Positions 35,492 to 46,293 of a stretch of 64,000 bases of DNA are shown here, piece after piece; the stretch's first letter is position 1, and each line of letters starts with the position of its first letter. The notes below the pieces were generated by a model that saw nothing but the letters and a program-made list of their open reading frames with translations, did not search any database and had not been told where the DNA came from. Made by a program: the position numbers and the translations under genes. The stretch covers positions 138,748-202,747 of the forward strand of contig MNCI01006587.1 in assembly GCA_015680685.1 (NCBI GenBank). The letters run 5' to 3'. This DNA comes from Gnetum montanum (taxonomy: Eukaryota > Streptophyta > Gnetopsida > Gnetales > Gnetaceae).

Positions 35492-35572
35492 GCATCCAGT
35501 GTTGACAATAATGAACTTGGTGACCATGCTAATGATAATGTTGATGATGTTAACCTTTCTTCCATCACTTAA
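35492..35572 (+). pseudogene. Predicted acidic terminal exon of the G4 antisense gene
   Basis: After a pyrimidine-rich stretch and acceptor GGCTACAG (AG at 35490-35491) the frame reads ASSVDNNELGDHANDNVD DVNLSSIT and stops at TAA (27 codons). The G6 element has an equivalent exon at 62855-62754, also starting AG/GCA, D-rich, and lying next to the minisatellite on the gag-distal side. No family match is recognised. Intact over its length, but exon status is inferred. Confidence 0.45.
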
Positions 35573-36329
35573 TTTTCACTTCTGCTAGAGTTGTTACATT
35601 TCATGCTTTAATTTCATCATTGTTGTTGTATTTTGGTTGTCACAACCTTAGGGATTGTATATAATTTTTTGTTATCTTGTTGCAACCATGGCTACTGTTG
35701 TAATTTTTTTGTTGGTATTCCATCAAACAATGTGATTATGGCTATTGGCATTGACATTCTTGGTTACGAGTGAAAGTTTTTAGTTTTTTTTTCATATACT
35801 TTATATTTTCCTTGCACAAAAGGCTACTAGTTAACACAGTAAAGCTATAGAGCAAAGTTTGCTAGTAAAGCACAAAAGTGTAAAACAAAGCACAATGAGT
35901 TAAAATGCAAACATAAAAGGAAAATTTATCAGTTTTAGGCCATGGTAGGCCATTATCTTGTTAGTTTTAAGCCTTAGCGGGCATTGGTCCATACCTATCT
36001 AGCAAGTATGGGATAGTGTCAAAAGGGCATATAAAGATAAAACAAACCATGAAACATGGTATAAGGTTGTGAAGATGAACAAGTTTTTGTTAACAAGAGA
36101 AGGGATAGTATATCTACGATAGATTTGTTGTTTGTCTCTTGATAAATTAAAAGGCTTCCTTTGTACAATTGCACTCTCATCATGTTGCTTGTTTGACATG
36201 GTAATTGGTAGGTGTTTTTTGTTGATCACCTAATGCTATAGGTTTGGTGACTTTAGCTTCATTGTTGTTATTGTTGTTGGCTTTGTTGGTACTAGCCCCA
36301 GCTTAAGTTTCAAGTATCTCCTTTTGAAA
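35573..36329 (-). other. G4 3' untranslated region next to protease, with two minisatellite units
   Basis: Two 32-bp units (AGTTTTAGGCC.. and AGTTTTAAGCC..) lie at about 35930-35990, at the place where G6 has eight 29-bp units. The end of the protease frame (Asn-rich tail) reaches about 36170. The rest is T-rich and shows no gene. Confidence 0.6.
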
Positions 36330-36980
36330 CTCCACCTTCAAACCTCGGCAATGTTGATATAGTTAACCGATGGTACCAACAGATTATTCTCACAAATCAC
36401 AATTTTTCCTCCCTCATATGGTAAATGGATCTCTTGGTGTATAGGAGATGAGACTACATGAAGCTTAGCTAACCATGATCTTTCTAAGATCAAGTTGAAG
36501 CCAGGTGTCTCTTCAACTACTAGGAAGTTGGCATATGTAGGGAATTGCTCACTGGCTACAAAATCCAAAGAGATAAAACCTCGCATCGCTACTTGTGATC
36601 CATTAAATGACTTGAGTGCTGAAGTAGTGGTTTCTTGGATGTTCTTAATTAGGCCTAGCTTGTTAACATGGAAAATGGTACGACATTAGTTGCTGCCCCA
36701 TCATCTACATGAACACGATGAACCTTGTATTTGCCAACATGTATAGTGATGAGGAGAGGGGTAGATACCACATTTTCATTTCTAGAGTCAACCTTCACCT
36801 CACTATCATGAAAGTTGAGCATTGGTTGATGCCCATTTTCCTCAAGTGAAGCTTGCTCAATGATAAAGTGGATCAACTCTCTATTGGTAGGCATGTCTCT
36901 ACTCATAGGGATAGAATTCAACACTTGAGTTAGTGAGTCCCTATGAGTAGAAGATGTCATGACTAGGTCATACAAGTTTG
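36330..36980 (-). pseudogene. pol: G4 aspartic protease
   Basis: Two open pieces: 36975-36655, ending in HVGKYKVHRVHVDDGAATNV with the catalytic box as DDGA, and 36586-36338 with FVASEQFPTYANFLVVEETPGFNLILERSWLAKL and HQEIHLPYEGGKI. The first opens YDLVMTSSTHRDSLTQVL, as in G6. A frame break separates the two. RT should follow but is absent; an Asn-rich tail and stop come instead, just as in G6. Confidence 0.85.
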
Positions 36981-39640
36981 ATGATGTGTTCTTTTGTTTT
37001 AATGATCATTTGGCTTACTCCATTATTGCAAGGAAGCTCTTTCCCTTGGTATGTTACCTTTCGACCTTAGTGATTTTAACTTCTTCCTTCCTTCTTAGAG
37101 TTTGTGGCTTAGGTTTTGGTGCATGTGCCTTGGGCCCCTTGTTCATAGGTGTAGCTAGTCTAGGTGTAGGCCTTAGTGGGTTAGTTGATTTTGAAGCCTT
37201 TTATTGTTGGCCACCTTTAGTGGGCTTAGTTGTTGGTTTGGCAAAAGGTTTTTTTCATCATTGTTGTGATGATGATTTCTTGCTAACCTCTAAGTTGTGG
37301 GCCACGATAGGTGGGCTTTGGTCATGGGTTATTATGGGCTTACTTGTTGAAGATGGAGGGACCCAAATAATAAATTGTTCCCTAGGCTTTGAAGGATTAG
37401 TAACCTGTAATCTAAATTATGAATATGATGCCACTGAAGATGGGACATGTATGATGAAAGGCTTCTTAGAGAATGGAGGAGGTGGTTGTCATATGAAGAA
37501 GGGCTCTCTAGGCTTTGTGTTTTAGGCTTGTGGTGGTACTTTGATCACAAATGATTCCCTAGAAGGATTAGACCATTTGGTCTCCATGAATGAGGCTATA
37601 GTGTAAGAGTTGTTGTTGGCTCTTGGAGAGTTGGGCTCATTCAACACCAACTTCCCATGGTCAATCATCTTTTGGAGGTCATCCTTTAATGGTAGGAAAA
37701 AATCAATGTCTTAACCAACCATTTGATGATAATGGAAATACCTATCCAATTTGACTTACTTTGGTAGCTTCGAATCATCTTTGGTAGCTATTTTTGGGTC
37801 TCTAGTTATGTCACAAAGATTATCGTGCCTCTTATGAGCCTCTTCATATAGTTGCTTATGTTGTATATGGTTGTCTTTAAGTAACTATTCTAGAAGCTAA
37901 AAGGGCTTCATAGGCAACCTTATGTACTTAGACCTATTCTTTTGTCCAAAGTTTGGTCTTGGTTGATTTGGGGTGTAGGAAGTGGATGGATGTGATGAGT
38001 TTTAGGATGTGTTGAGTGGTAGTGATCCTCGCCTTTCTCCTTGTTTTGATTCTTTTATCATTGCAACAAAAGTTGTATGTTCTTACTTGGTTTTATTCCT
38101 ATAATTCCTTGCATGTTGGTTTTTATAGGTCACATAGGTTGAGTTGTTGCTTGCCTTAGTTGCCTCCTCAATGTTCTTGGTTTGTGAGAAGGCTTAGTTT
38201 AGTGACTGGGGCTCTAAGTTGTAGAGCTTTGACTTGATGAAGTTGTTTACTACTCCCTTGTAGATGGCTAAGAGGTGGGTTTTAGAGATAGGCTCCAAAA
38301 TCTTGTTAAGGGTTGAATTCCATCTCTAAATAAATCCTTTGATTGGTTCAAGTGGTCCCTGCCTCACCTTCATTAGTTAATCCAATGTGGCATTTGGCTT
38401 TAAGTTGTATCTAAAGTAATTGACAAATTGGTCCATTAAGCCCTCAAGTAAAGAGATGAAACTTCTAGTCAAGCTTTGATACAAATCAAGAGCCTTACCT
38501 TTGAGGGACATATAGAAAATCCGTAGTATTGTATGTGGCCAAGATTGCAAAAAGAGGCACTTAGATCCAAAGGTGACTCCATGTGTTTTGGGATTCCCTT
38601 CACCATTATATTTGGTGAAGTTTGGAATAGACAAGCCTATGAATAAGGTTATTTGAGGCACCATAGGGCTTATAGGATCATCTTGGTAAAAGTCTAGAAC
38701 CTTGATCGTTTGAGTTGTATTAGCCTTGAGTTTTTGTAACTCTTCGATAAGGTCTTGGATCATTTGAAAGGCTTGATCCAAGCCTTGGGGCATCCTCGTG
38801 GGCTGTAGTGTTTATGTTGATGGTTGAAGAAGAAGTTGTGAGGCTTGGGGCTGCATGATGGGTATGGATACAAACGAAAGAGGTTGGGTGCCCACTATTA
38901 TAGGTGGATTGAATAGGGAGAAAGGGATTTGCATTGGGACATGTGGTATGAATGGAGCAAAGTGAATATTGAGAGGCTTATGTTGCTTGGGACCCTAATG
39001 AGGGTCCCACTAGTATGACAAAGGGAGACAATGAGGTAGACATCACCAAGGTTGGGTGAATAGAGTGAGGTTGTGTGGCAAAGGACATCAATTAGAACAA
39101 GGAGGTAGATTGAGACATAGGTTGTGCCTGGTGTGTAGCAATGATGGATGTAGACCCAAGCATAGTAGGATGGATAGGGGAAAATAAAGATTGGTGAACT
39201 TGTCCCACAAATGAGGCAAGGAAGGTTGAATATGGAGTAGTAGTTTGGGGAGTCGATTAGAAAAGACTTCAAGCTCTGATTCCTCCTCGAACTCATCTTG
39301 CTCTTCTTTGTGACCTTTCAAGCTAATCTCCTTACTAAACTCATCAACCTCTATGAGTTGTATGAACATTTGCACATAAGAGTTAGTGAGGGGGATTTTG
39401 TCATAAGGCAATGGGATGTATTCTTTCCCATCCCAATGTATAATTTTAAACTAACTATTAGGGTCAAATTCAAAGTGTGATATTAGGAGTCTAGCCTATA
39501 TCTTGGCATAGAGAAAGTTGTATAACTCCTTGTTGATAACCATGAAATCCAGGTTTTTGCCCCTTTGTCTAAGTGATTGCCTTCAATCTATGATTGCAGG
39601 GTCTTTCGAGTCATAAACACAAATTGCATCTCAGTTGGAG
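36981..39640 (-). pseudogene. gag: G4 gag
   Basis: Minus strand. The N-terminal part has DPAII and EYIPLPYDKIPLTNSY (39430-39380) and an acidic stretch (EEQDEFEEESELE). The core at 38793-38377 reads VLDFYQDDPISPMV, FTKYNGEGNP, SKCLFLQSWPHTILRIFYMS, FISLLEGLMDQFVNYFRYNL, the retrotransposon-gag domain of Tat-like gypsy elements. A Lys/Pro-rich linker (about 37300-37000) leads into the protease. Several TAG stops. The same blocks occur in G6 (58490-58810). Confidence 0.85.
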
Positions 39641-40808
39641 GCCATGTATGGAAGATGTAGTGGTAGAATGGTTTATCTACAAGAAGACATTAATTGGCAC
39701 CAACCAAACTATGCAGGCCAACAAAAACTAAGCTAGGCTTTGAAAATTCTAGCAATTGTTGGAAAATTAAAAAATAAAACCAAACTTACTATAGTTTTAA
39801 TGTTGGGCTTTAGAAAGTCTAACACTTATTGTGAAAATCTAAATATGGAAAAAGTATTTGTTTATAGTATGTGGGGTTTTGGAAAGATACTCTGGTATTT
39901 TTTTGAAAATATGTTGGTGATAAAAATAAGAAATTTTTGGTTTGCTTATTTAAGGGATGTTGGTGTACTTTATTTTTATGGAAACTACACTGGGTATTGT
40001 TGTGCAACCAAGAAAAATGTTAGTTTTCAAAAGATACATTGGGTATCTTGAAAAGCAATGCTGGTTTTGTGTGGTGATGGAAAATGTAATTTGTCCACCA
40101 CAACTACATTGGGTAGTTTGGCAAAAAAGGGTATGAAAGATGGGATGTTTGATTTAATTAATGTTTTAATTAATTAATTAAACCAAAATTCCAACAAGTG
40201 GAATTACCCATGGTGTAGTTGACTATAAATGGAAACAACTATTAAAGTTGCTACTATGGTGTAAATGGTACATGCCACACTAGGAAAATGGTGTTATTAA
40301 AGTTGGCAATACCAAGTACGTTGGTTTTTCTAATGGTATCTATGCTAAAGTGTGTAGTAGAGCACTATATTTTCCAACCAACCATGTTGAGGTAGGTGGT
40401 AGAAAATGTGTTTTTACTTGGTAAAACTAAGTTGGAAATTTTTGCTCCAAAGGGTATGTTTGCTGGTTTTAAAGATTAGTTGTGAAAAGTTTTGGTTTTC
40501 CAAGGACTACGTTGTAGTCTTGGTAGTGTCTATGTTGGCTATCCCACCAAATTTCATAGCAAGTGAATTTGGGATTTCAATGTAAACTACACAAGTTTTA
40601 ATGAATCCAGCAACTATTGTGAAAATACAATAAACACCCAAATCACCAACCACAACTACGCTGGGTATTGTGGGTAGGAATTGGAACAACAACATTGGTT
40701 TTGGTTGTAAATACTTGTAGGTTTTAAAGTTTAGAATGTGAAAACTTGGTTTTAAAAAAATGTTTGAATAGGTTGTAATAGGTTTTGGGCTAAGAATTTG
40801 GGCAAGGG
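39641..40808 (-). other. G4 long leader with ACTACGTTGG motifs
   Basis: About 1.2 kb between primer site and gag. On the plus strand at least six variants of ACTAC(G/A)(T/C)TGGG occur (near 39985, 40035, 40103, 40318, 40504, 40660), the same motif that crowds the U3 of this element. A TTAATTAA-rich palindromic tract is at 40155-40190. No gene; the 103-codon plus-strand frame in it is in motif-rich, AT-rich DNA. Confidence 0.6.
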
Positions 40809-40825
40809 CCCTCCTTCTAGCATTA
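40809..40825 (-). promoter_or_regulatory. G4 primer-site-like sequence
   Basis: TAATGCTAGAAGGAGGG on the minus strand, five bases after the LTR end. G6 has TGGTGCTAGAAGGAGGG at the same place; the two differ by two G-to-A changes. The matching tRNA is not identified with certainty. Confidence 0.6.
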
Positions 40826-40830
40826 TAAAT

Positions 40831-42132
40831 TGTAATGCCTAAAAACTTTGGTTGCTGGAAAATCAAAAATTCTAGGTGAAACAACCTAACTTTAGATCCC
40901 AAGAACCTCCAAAAATAGGATCTAAAGCATGCTTGACTATCTTACCAATCATCCAAGGACTTGGAAATTGTAAACAGGTGTAAATGAATTAAATGAAAAA
41001 TGTAGATCTAATTTAAGAGAAAGCACAAAATTTTAATTTGAAATAAACTTGCACAAATGAATGAACTGCTAATTTTTAATAAAACAATAAAAATTTTACA
41101 AGAGTAGAGTTTCAAAATATACAAGTGTGTGTCTAGATGCACAAGGAGTTGCTTGAATGATGCTTGAACTTTGATGAAACTGGTAGGTTGTGTTCTGCAG
41201 TCAGTTGCACGATCCAGGTGCTTCTAAGCTACTCCTTGCTGGTTCTTAAGCTTAGATCTATTGCGTTGATTAAAAAATGGAGGAAAATGCCTGACCTTTT
41301 GCTATTGGGCAATGCATTGAGAGTCTCCAATGCTCAACCAATTTCCAATTTTCCTAAAAGTCCTTTCAAAGTGTTGGAATCTAATTTAAATAGGTTGTTG
41401 ATGTTCAATTTGTTGTTGCAAATTTTTTGCCATGATTACTAACAGATTGAAATCATGTGCAGGTGTAGCAAATTGTAATTCATAGTGTAGTTGACCATTT
41501 ATGGCAGGTTTTGATACACTAAAGCCATCAAAACCCATCCACATACCAAAAATAGTAAATAGATTTTTTTAACTATGTTGGTGTTCACCTCAACTACATT
41601 GGTCTATGTGAATACTGTTGAGAATTGTTGTGACTACATTGGCCATTGTTGAAAACATGTAGAACCCAACAACTTCAATGTTGGCCTTGCAACAACCATG
41701 TTAGGTTTTATGGCAACTACACTAGATGTGTGTAGCTACGTTGGGTTTTGCAGGTTGTAATTCCTAGTGTAGTTGACCATTTATGGCAAGTTTTGATACA
41801 CCAAAGCCATCAAAACCCATTCACATACTAAAAATAGTATATAAGTTTTTGTGACTACATTGGCCTTCAGCTCAACTATGCTAGCCTTAAAGGACTACAC
41901 TGGCACTTGTTGGAATCTACTGAAATCATGGTGACTACACTAGCCAAATTGTAGCTACTAGAAATCCATGATGACTATGCTGGCTAGGTTGCCACCATTG
42001 GAAATTGTAACAATCATGCTAAGAAATTGTTGGAAAAATGAAAAACCCAACAACTGCAATGTTGGACGTGTGTAGCTATGTTGGGTTTTGTGGTGACTAT
42101 GCTATGTGTTGTTGAGAAATGAAAACCCAACA
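40831..42132 (-). repeat. G4 5' LTR
   Basis: 1302 bp. The minus strand starts TGTTGGGTTTTCATTTCTC (compare TGTTATACATTTCTC in G6) and ends ...GGCATTACA at 40831. A CTATTTAAA box lies near 41380-41390; U3 (41470-42110) holds about eleven ACTACGYTGG-type motifs and a 282-bp tandem duplication. Confidence 0.75.
41473..42060 (-). repeat. 282-bp tandem duplication in the U3 of the G4 5' LTR
   Basis: TTGTAATTC.TAGTGTAGTTGACC starts at 41473 and again at 41755, followed in both by TTTGATACAC..AAAGCCATCAAAACCCAT. The 3' LTR copy has the block once. Confidence 0.85.
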
Positions 42133-43221
42133 CCATCTATATGCTAGGGGTAGGTGCTTCCATCGTAGTTAAAGCTATACCCCTAAAAAACCCATAAAAA
42201 TGCCAAATTTGGTAATCCCCAAGGAACTTTTAGCTTTACCAAGCCCATATATAGACATAACACCACTTTTTCCACTTAGCAAGTGAGGCAATAGCAACTT
42301 ATGAGGCATTTTTCAACTCCAAAAAGTTAAAGTATGCAAGATTGCAGCTCATGGACTACAAATCTTACACTTGCAATGAAATCTTGCCTCAATTTAAAGG
42401 GTGAAGATTACAAGTTGCAACATGTGTTTTCTAAGTGGTGTTTCATAGGCATCAGCTTTCTTCAAGAAGGATCCACTTGTATATCTCTTGGCCCATTTTG
42501 TTTAAACCCCATGGCCATGAGCCTCGATTCATTTACTTGTAATATTAATAATCTACATTATCCAATATTATGCTTATTTTGCTTTGAAAAACACATCCTA
42601 TTTTAACATTCCAAATCCTTAATTTACTTCAATTCATAAACAAGTATCTAATGAGTTATTGTTGCCTTTATTCCATAGCTTTCTAGCTTTCATTTAATTA
42701 TTGTTTTAAATCTAGATTTTCAAAATTTCCCTAGTTTCCTAATTGCAATATTAATGTGAATGGATATATATGCATGACACTTAGCTCATTAGCTTATTTT
42801 TCATATGTTGCTTCAAATACAAAGGGAGTGTTTGCAAATTTTCAAAGCCCAAAATCTTCTAAAATCCATAACTTTCTCATCACATCCCCAATTCAACCTA
42901 TTTGTCAATTGTCAAGCTTTCAGGGCTATGCTTTACATCATGGGGGCATCAACACCAGGCTTTGTTGATAATTTTCTAACACTCCATAGACTAGGTATTA
43001 AAATAATATTAAAATAATGATAAGGAAAATTAATACTAATAACCAATTGCCTTTGAATTTAAAATAAAATAATAATAAATTATTCTTTTGCACCTACAAT
43101 CATGAAAAAGAGCTTAATAGTCAAATTTTTGGCAAACGTATCTTGAGGAATGATCAAAGGTTATCTATACTTAAGGGATTAAATCAAAACAACTAATCTA
43201 GGGTTATTCATGTAATTATAG
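42133..43221 (+). promoter_or_regulatory. G1 spacer end, aORF leader and predicted intron
   Basis: A TATA-like ATATATATG (42764-42772) lies 80 bp before TTCAAAGCCCAAAATCTTC (42841-42859), which matches the G2 leader (TTCAAAGCCCAAAACCTTC) at the same distance from its TATA box. A donor CTAG/GTATTA (GT 42995-42996) and an acceptor TAATTATAG (AG 43220-43221) enclose 227 bp and the aORF ATG follows at once. A second TATA-like CATATATAGAC is near 42246. From 42133 to about 42740 I see no gene. Confidence 0.5.
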
Positions 43222-46054
43222 ATGATACTGAAATTGGAATCACAAGTAAGAGGGCCATTGCATCATAGAGAAAAATGACCTCAAGGGAGAAGAGGACAAC
43301 CACAAAAACAATAACAACAACCACAAGAACAAGCAACTGAGGTGACACATGCTACTAGACCCTTGTAAGAAGAGCTTAAGGTGGAATCTATTCATCAAAT
43401 TCCCACTATATAGATAGGGAAATCTAGGTAGGATGAGGTTCCAAAACCTACTCCCAATGTAGAGGTTACCCTCACAGAAGCTTTCCTAGAGAATGTCCAA
43501 AGTAAGGAGGTCCAAGACAAATCCTCCAAGAACTAAACTTCAGGCCCTTACTTGATCTACAATTGGAAGAGGTTAAAACACAACTGCAAGGATCTTTGCT
43601 ATGGCCTACCCTTTCCACCAATAGGGAATGATACATTGGAAAGATTCATCTCATCTAGAATAATCATCAAGGAGACGCTACAGTAAAGATAAAAAACATT
43701 AACATCTTCTATTTAGTTGAGGCCATATTAGAAGTCCTTGGATTGTTTAACACTAGGGCAAAGTTAGTAAAGATATCTATCCAAGTGGATCTAAAAGCCA
43801 AGAAGGAATGGACATGGTGATGCTATGAAGTGAACTAAAAGGAGTACAATGCCCTTATCAAAGAAAAGTATGCTTATTTTAAGATCATGACATATCACCT
43901 TAATCCTATAATGAGACAAAGTAAGGTGACCACCTTTTCTACAAGGGCATGTGCAGCTCTAAGTGTAAAATTCCAAGCCAATATTCCCCAACTCATCTTC
44001 TTGAAAATTAATAAGTGGTTCAAGGATAATGATAAGGGTGAAAAAACACTTCCCTTTTTATGCCTAATTAGAAAACTTTGCAAAAGGAGAGGAATAGCCT
44101 AGTACACAAATGATGTCATTTGCAAAACTCGTGTTGTATCATGCTAGGAGATGACAAAGGATAAGGCTCCTGCCAAGCTTCAAAAGAAATAAGTGCTACC
44201 TCCACCACCACGAGTAACATCAAAGATTACCTTTGAAATGGCAACAACTACTAAATGTCTATGAAAAATTAAAGAATAGCAATTGCAACAACAAGCCTCT
44301 GGAGATGGTTACAAATCCTCTAGGTACTGTCTAGTCATGAGACATCTCATTGAGGTCGATAGTACCATCACTTCACTAGTGGAGAAACTAGCCCCTTTAT
44401 TCTCTACACAAAGAGACTAAGTTCTTGTTCATGCTAATCCCAATTTTAGAAAAGTCACTATGTCTATTCTAGGGTAAGCATTTCCTAAAATCTCTAGGAA
44501 TGTAGTAGCCTTCTCTATCATGGTGGAAGAAGGAGAAGGAGTTACAATCCTAGTTATACCACATAAAAGCCATAGGACCATAGTAGAGGTGGTTATGGAT
44601 CAAAGCAGAGAATCCATAAGCTCTTCTATAACATTTATTTATGATGTAACTACAATGGCAGATGTTTAAATATCTACAAGAACCGAAAGTAAAGGGAAGA
44701 GTGCAACACTACATGAAGAAGTATTGAAGTGACTAGTCAAAATAGGACAATCAATTCTAGAGATCTTTGATCTTCTGAAAGATATTCTAGTCATCCAATC
44801 ATAGCTATTGGAGACAAGGAGCAAGCACCTAATTGCACATGCATAACTTGAGGAGGCCACCACTAGCAATTGACAGTTGGTAGTGGAGGTTGTATAATTC
44901 AGAGTCTGATTATCTAATCCATTCATTCTCAGACCTAAGCTTACTAGAGATAAAGCTTTTCAATAACTTCAAAAAAAATTCAAGAGGCTAAAAATGCAAA
45001 AGAAATGATGGTTTTTGATATGTTACTATCTAAGGTAATAATGAACTCCACCAACCATAATATTTAAGAGAAATGCAAGGAGAATCTCACCTTACCTCGA
45101 GAGCCATTGCATATGGAATGCTAAGAAGTAGAAAGAGTAATTGCTCGAGTACATCCATTAGTAGTAGGAATAGCTTACTAGAGTGAACTAGGATATTAGA
45201 AGTTTAGTTACTAAAATCTTTCAATGGATGAGATTTGTTCCCTTTGCCAGAAGGCTTCCATCAAGATCGCTACCTAGAAGAATGAGGCCCTCTAGTATGA
45301 AAGAGTAAAAAATTATTACAAGGACTAGGTTGGGATGCTTAAGGAGATTAATAAAAATGGGATTAAACTAGCAAAGGTGAAGATAAATGAATCCCTCTAT
45401 CAACTACAGTAAAGAGGTGATGCATGGCAATCCATCTTTGATAGAATTAATGCATATAACTAAGAAGAAATCCATTTGAAAAAGTTTTAGATTAAGGAGA
45501 TGATAGAAGACATAAATTTATCCAACCTTTAACATGCAAACTTTGTAATGTTGATAACAGGGAGATCCAAGTTAGAGCTAGAGAAGTAAATGCCTAGCTT
45601 CTACCTTCTCTATGAGGCAGATTTCAAGCATCACAAGGAAAAAAAGAAAAAATTATAAGTAGCTAATACGGAGCTTGAGATTCTCAAGAGTAAGTTTGAA
45701 GATCAAAGATCAGTTGCTGTGAACCTAGCCAGGAGAATGAATGACTACTAAGAACTGCAAAATGTTATCCATACATTCAATATTGAATGTAAACAATTCA
45801 TAGTTTAGTTTATCAACATGAAAGAGATGTTTCCTACAATGCCCTACCCATATGATGTACCAATACCTACTAGTATAGGTGATGTTGCCTGAATCATTAA
45901 CAACCCATAGAGCAAGGAGGAAAAGATGAAGGTACTACTGAATGCCTTCAAGTTTCTAGGAACAACAACAAGATGGCCCAAACCACTAGTAGGACTAGAA
46001 TGTGATGAAGGATCATTTAAGCCACAAGAACCTCCTTCTCCAAGAATGATGTAA
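43222..46054 (+). pseudogene. G1 additional ORF (aORF)
   Basis: About 940 codons from ATG 43222 to TAA 46052-46054, with many stops and some frame changes. A Gln/Arg-rich start and EQATEVTHATRPL are followed by VEVTLTEAFLENVQS, all aligned with the G2 copy. The middle has KFQANIPQLIFLKINKWFKDND and LPFLCLIRKLCKRRGIA (43970-44100), similar to the 'putative plant transposon protein' domain; a coiled coil rich in Lys and Glu fills the second half (LYEADFKHHKEKKKKL near 45620). It ends ...PYDVPIPTSIGDVA...PQEPPSPRMM, similar to G3. Three copies in three elements, each after pol or in its place, show that this ORF belongs to the family. Function unknown. Confidence 0.78.
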
Positions 46055-46293
46055 AAACTTCATTCTAATTCATCTCATTAGACCAAAAATTGCTAATTTT
46101 TTACCACATGTCCAAATTTTGTTCAATGTTCAATTTTGTAACTAGGCAAATGTTTTACAATATGGCACTCATAGTTTGTTTATTATTATTATTAATCAGT
46201 CTATCATCAATCTCATACTTCCCAAATTGTATAAACATCTTGATCCTCCTTTTTGTTCACTCAAGGATGAGTTTTTAGTTAGTTGTGGTGGTA
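46055..46293 (+). other. G1 3' untranslated spacer and polypurine region
   Basis: AT-rich; ends CTCAAGGATGAGTTTTTAGTTAGTTGTGGTGGTA before the LTR, in the place of the presumed plus-strand primer of G2 and G3. The short frames over it are not supported. Confidence 0.55.

Larger units (their letters stand above)
31544..42132 (-). mobile_element. G4: gag-protease Ty3/gypsy element (Tat-like), no RT, with antisense gene
   Basis: Minus-strand element between two homologous LTRs (31544-about 32425 and 40831-42132) that both end in TTACA on the minus strand. Inside, minus strand: primer site, long leader, gag, protease, minisatellite, a region whose plus strand ends in a spliced-looking exon, then the 3' LTR. 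No RT, RNase H or integrase is found in the 10.6 kb. G6 has the same gene set and order. It interrupts the G1 spacer at 31543; no matching target duplication was found (TAGGT on the left, CCATC on the right), so the right edge may be altered. Confidence 0.75.

Noticed and set aside
36959-37525. 188-codon plus-strand frame
   Set aside because: It lies opposite the gag-protease linker of G4, which is read on the minus strand and matches G6; the plus frame is a shadow.
39740-40051. 103-codon plus-strand frame
   Set aside because: It falls in the AT-rich, motif-rich leader of G4 and has no domain.
42233-42270. CATATATAGAC as the TATA box of an LTR in plus orientation
   Set aside because: The adjoining LTR (40831-42132) fits the minus orientation better: its ends, a CTATTTAAA box, U3 motifs upstream of it and a primer site next to 40831 all agree.
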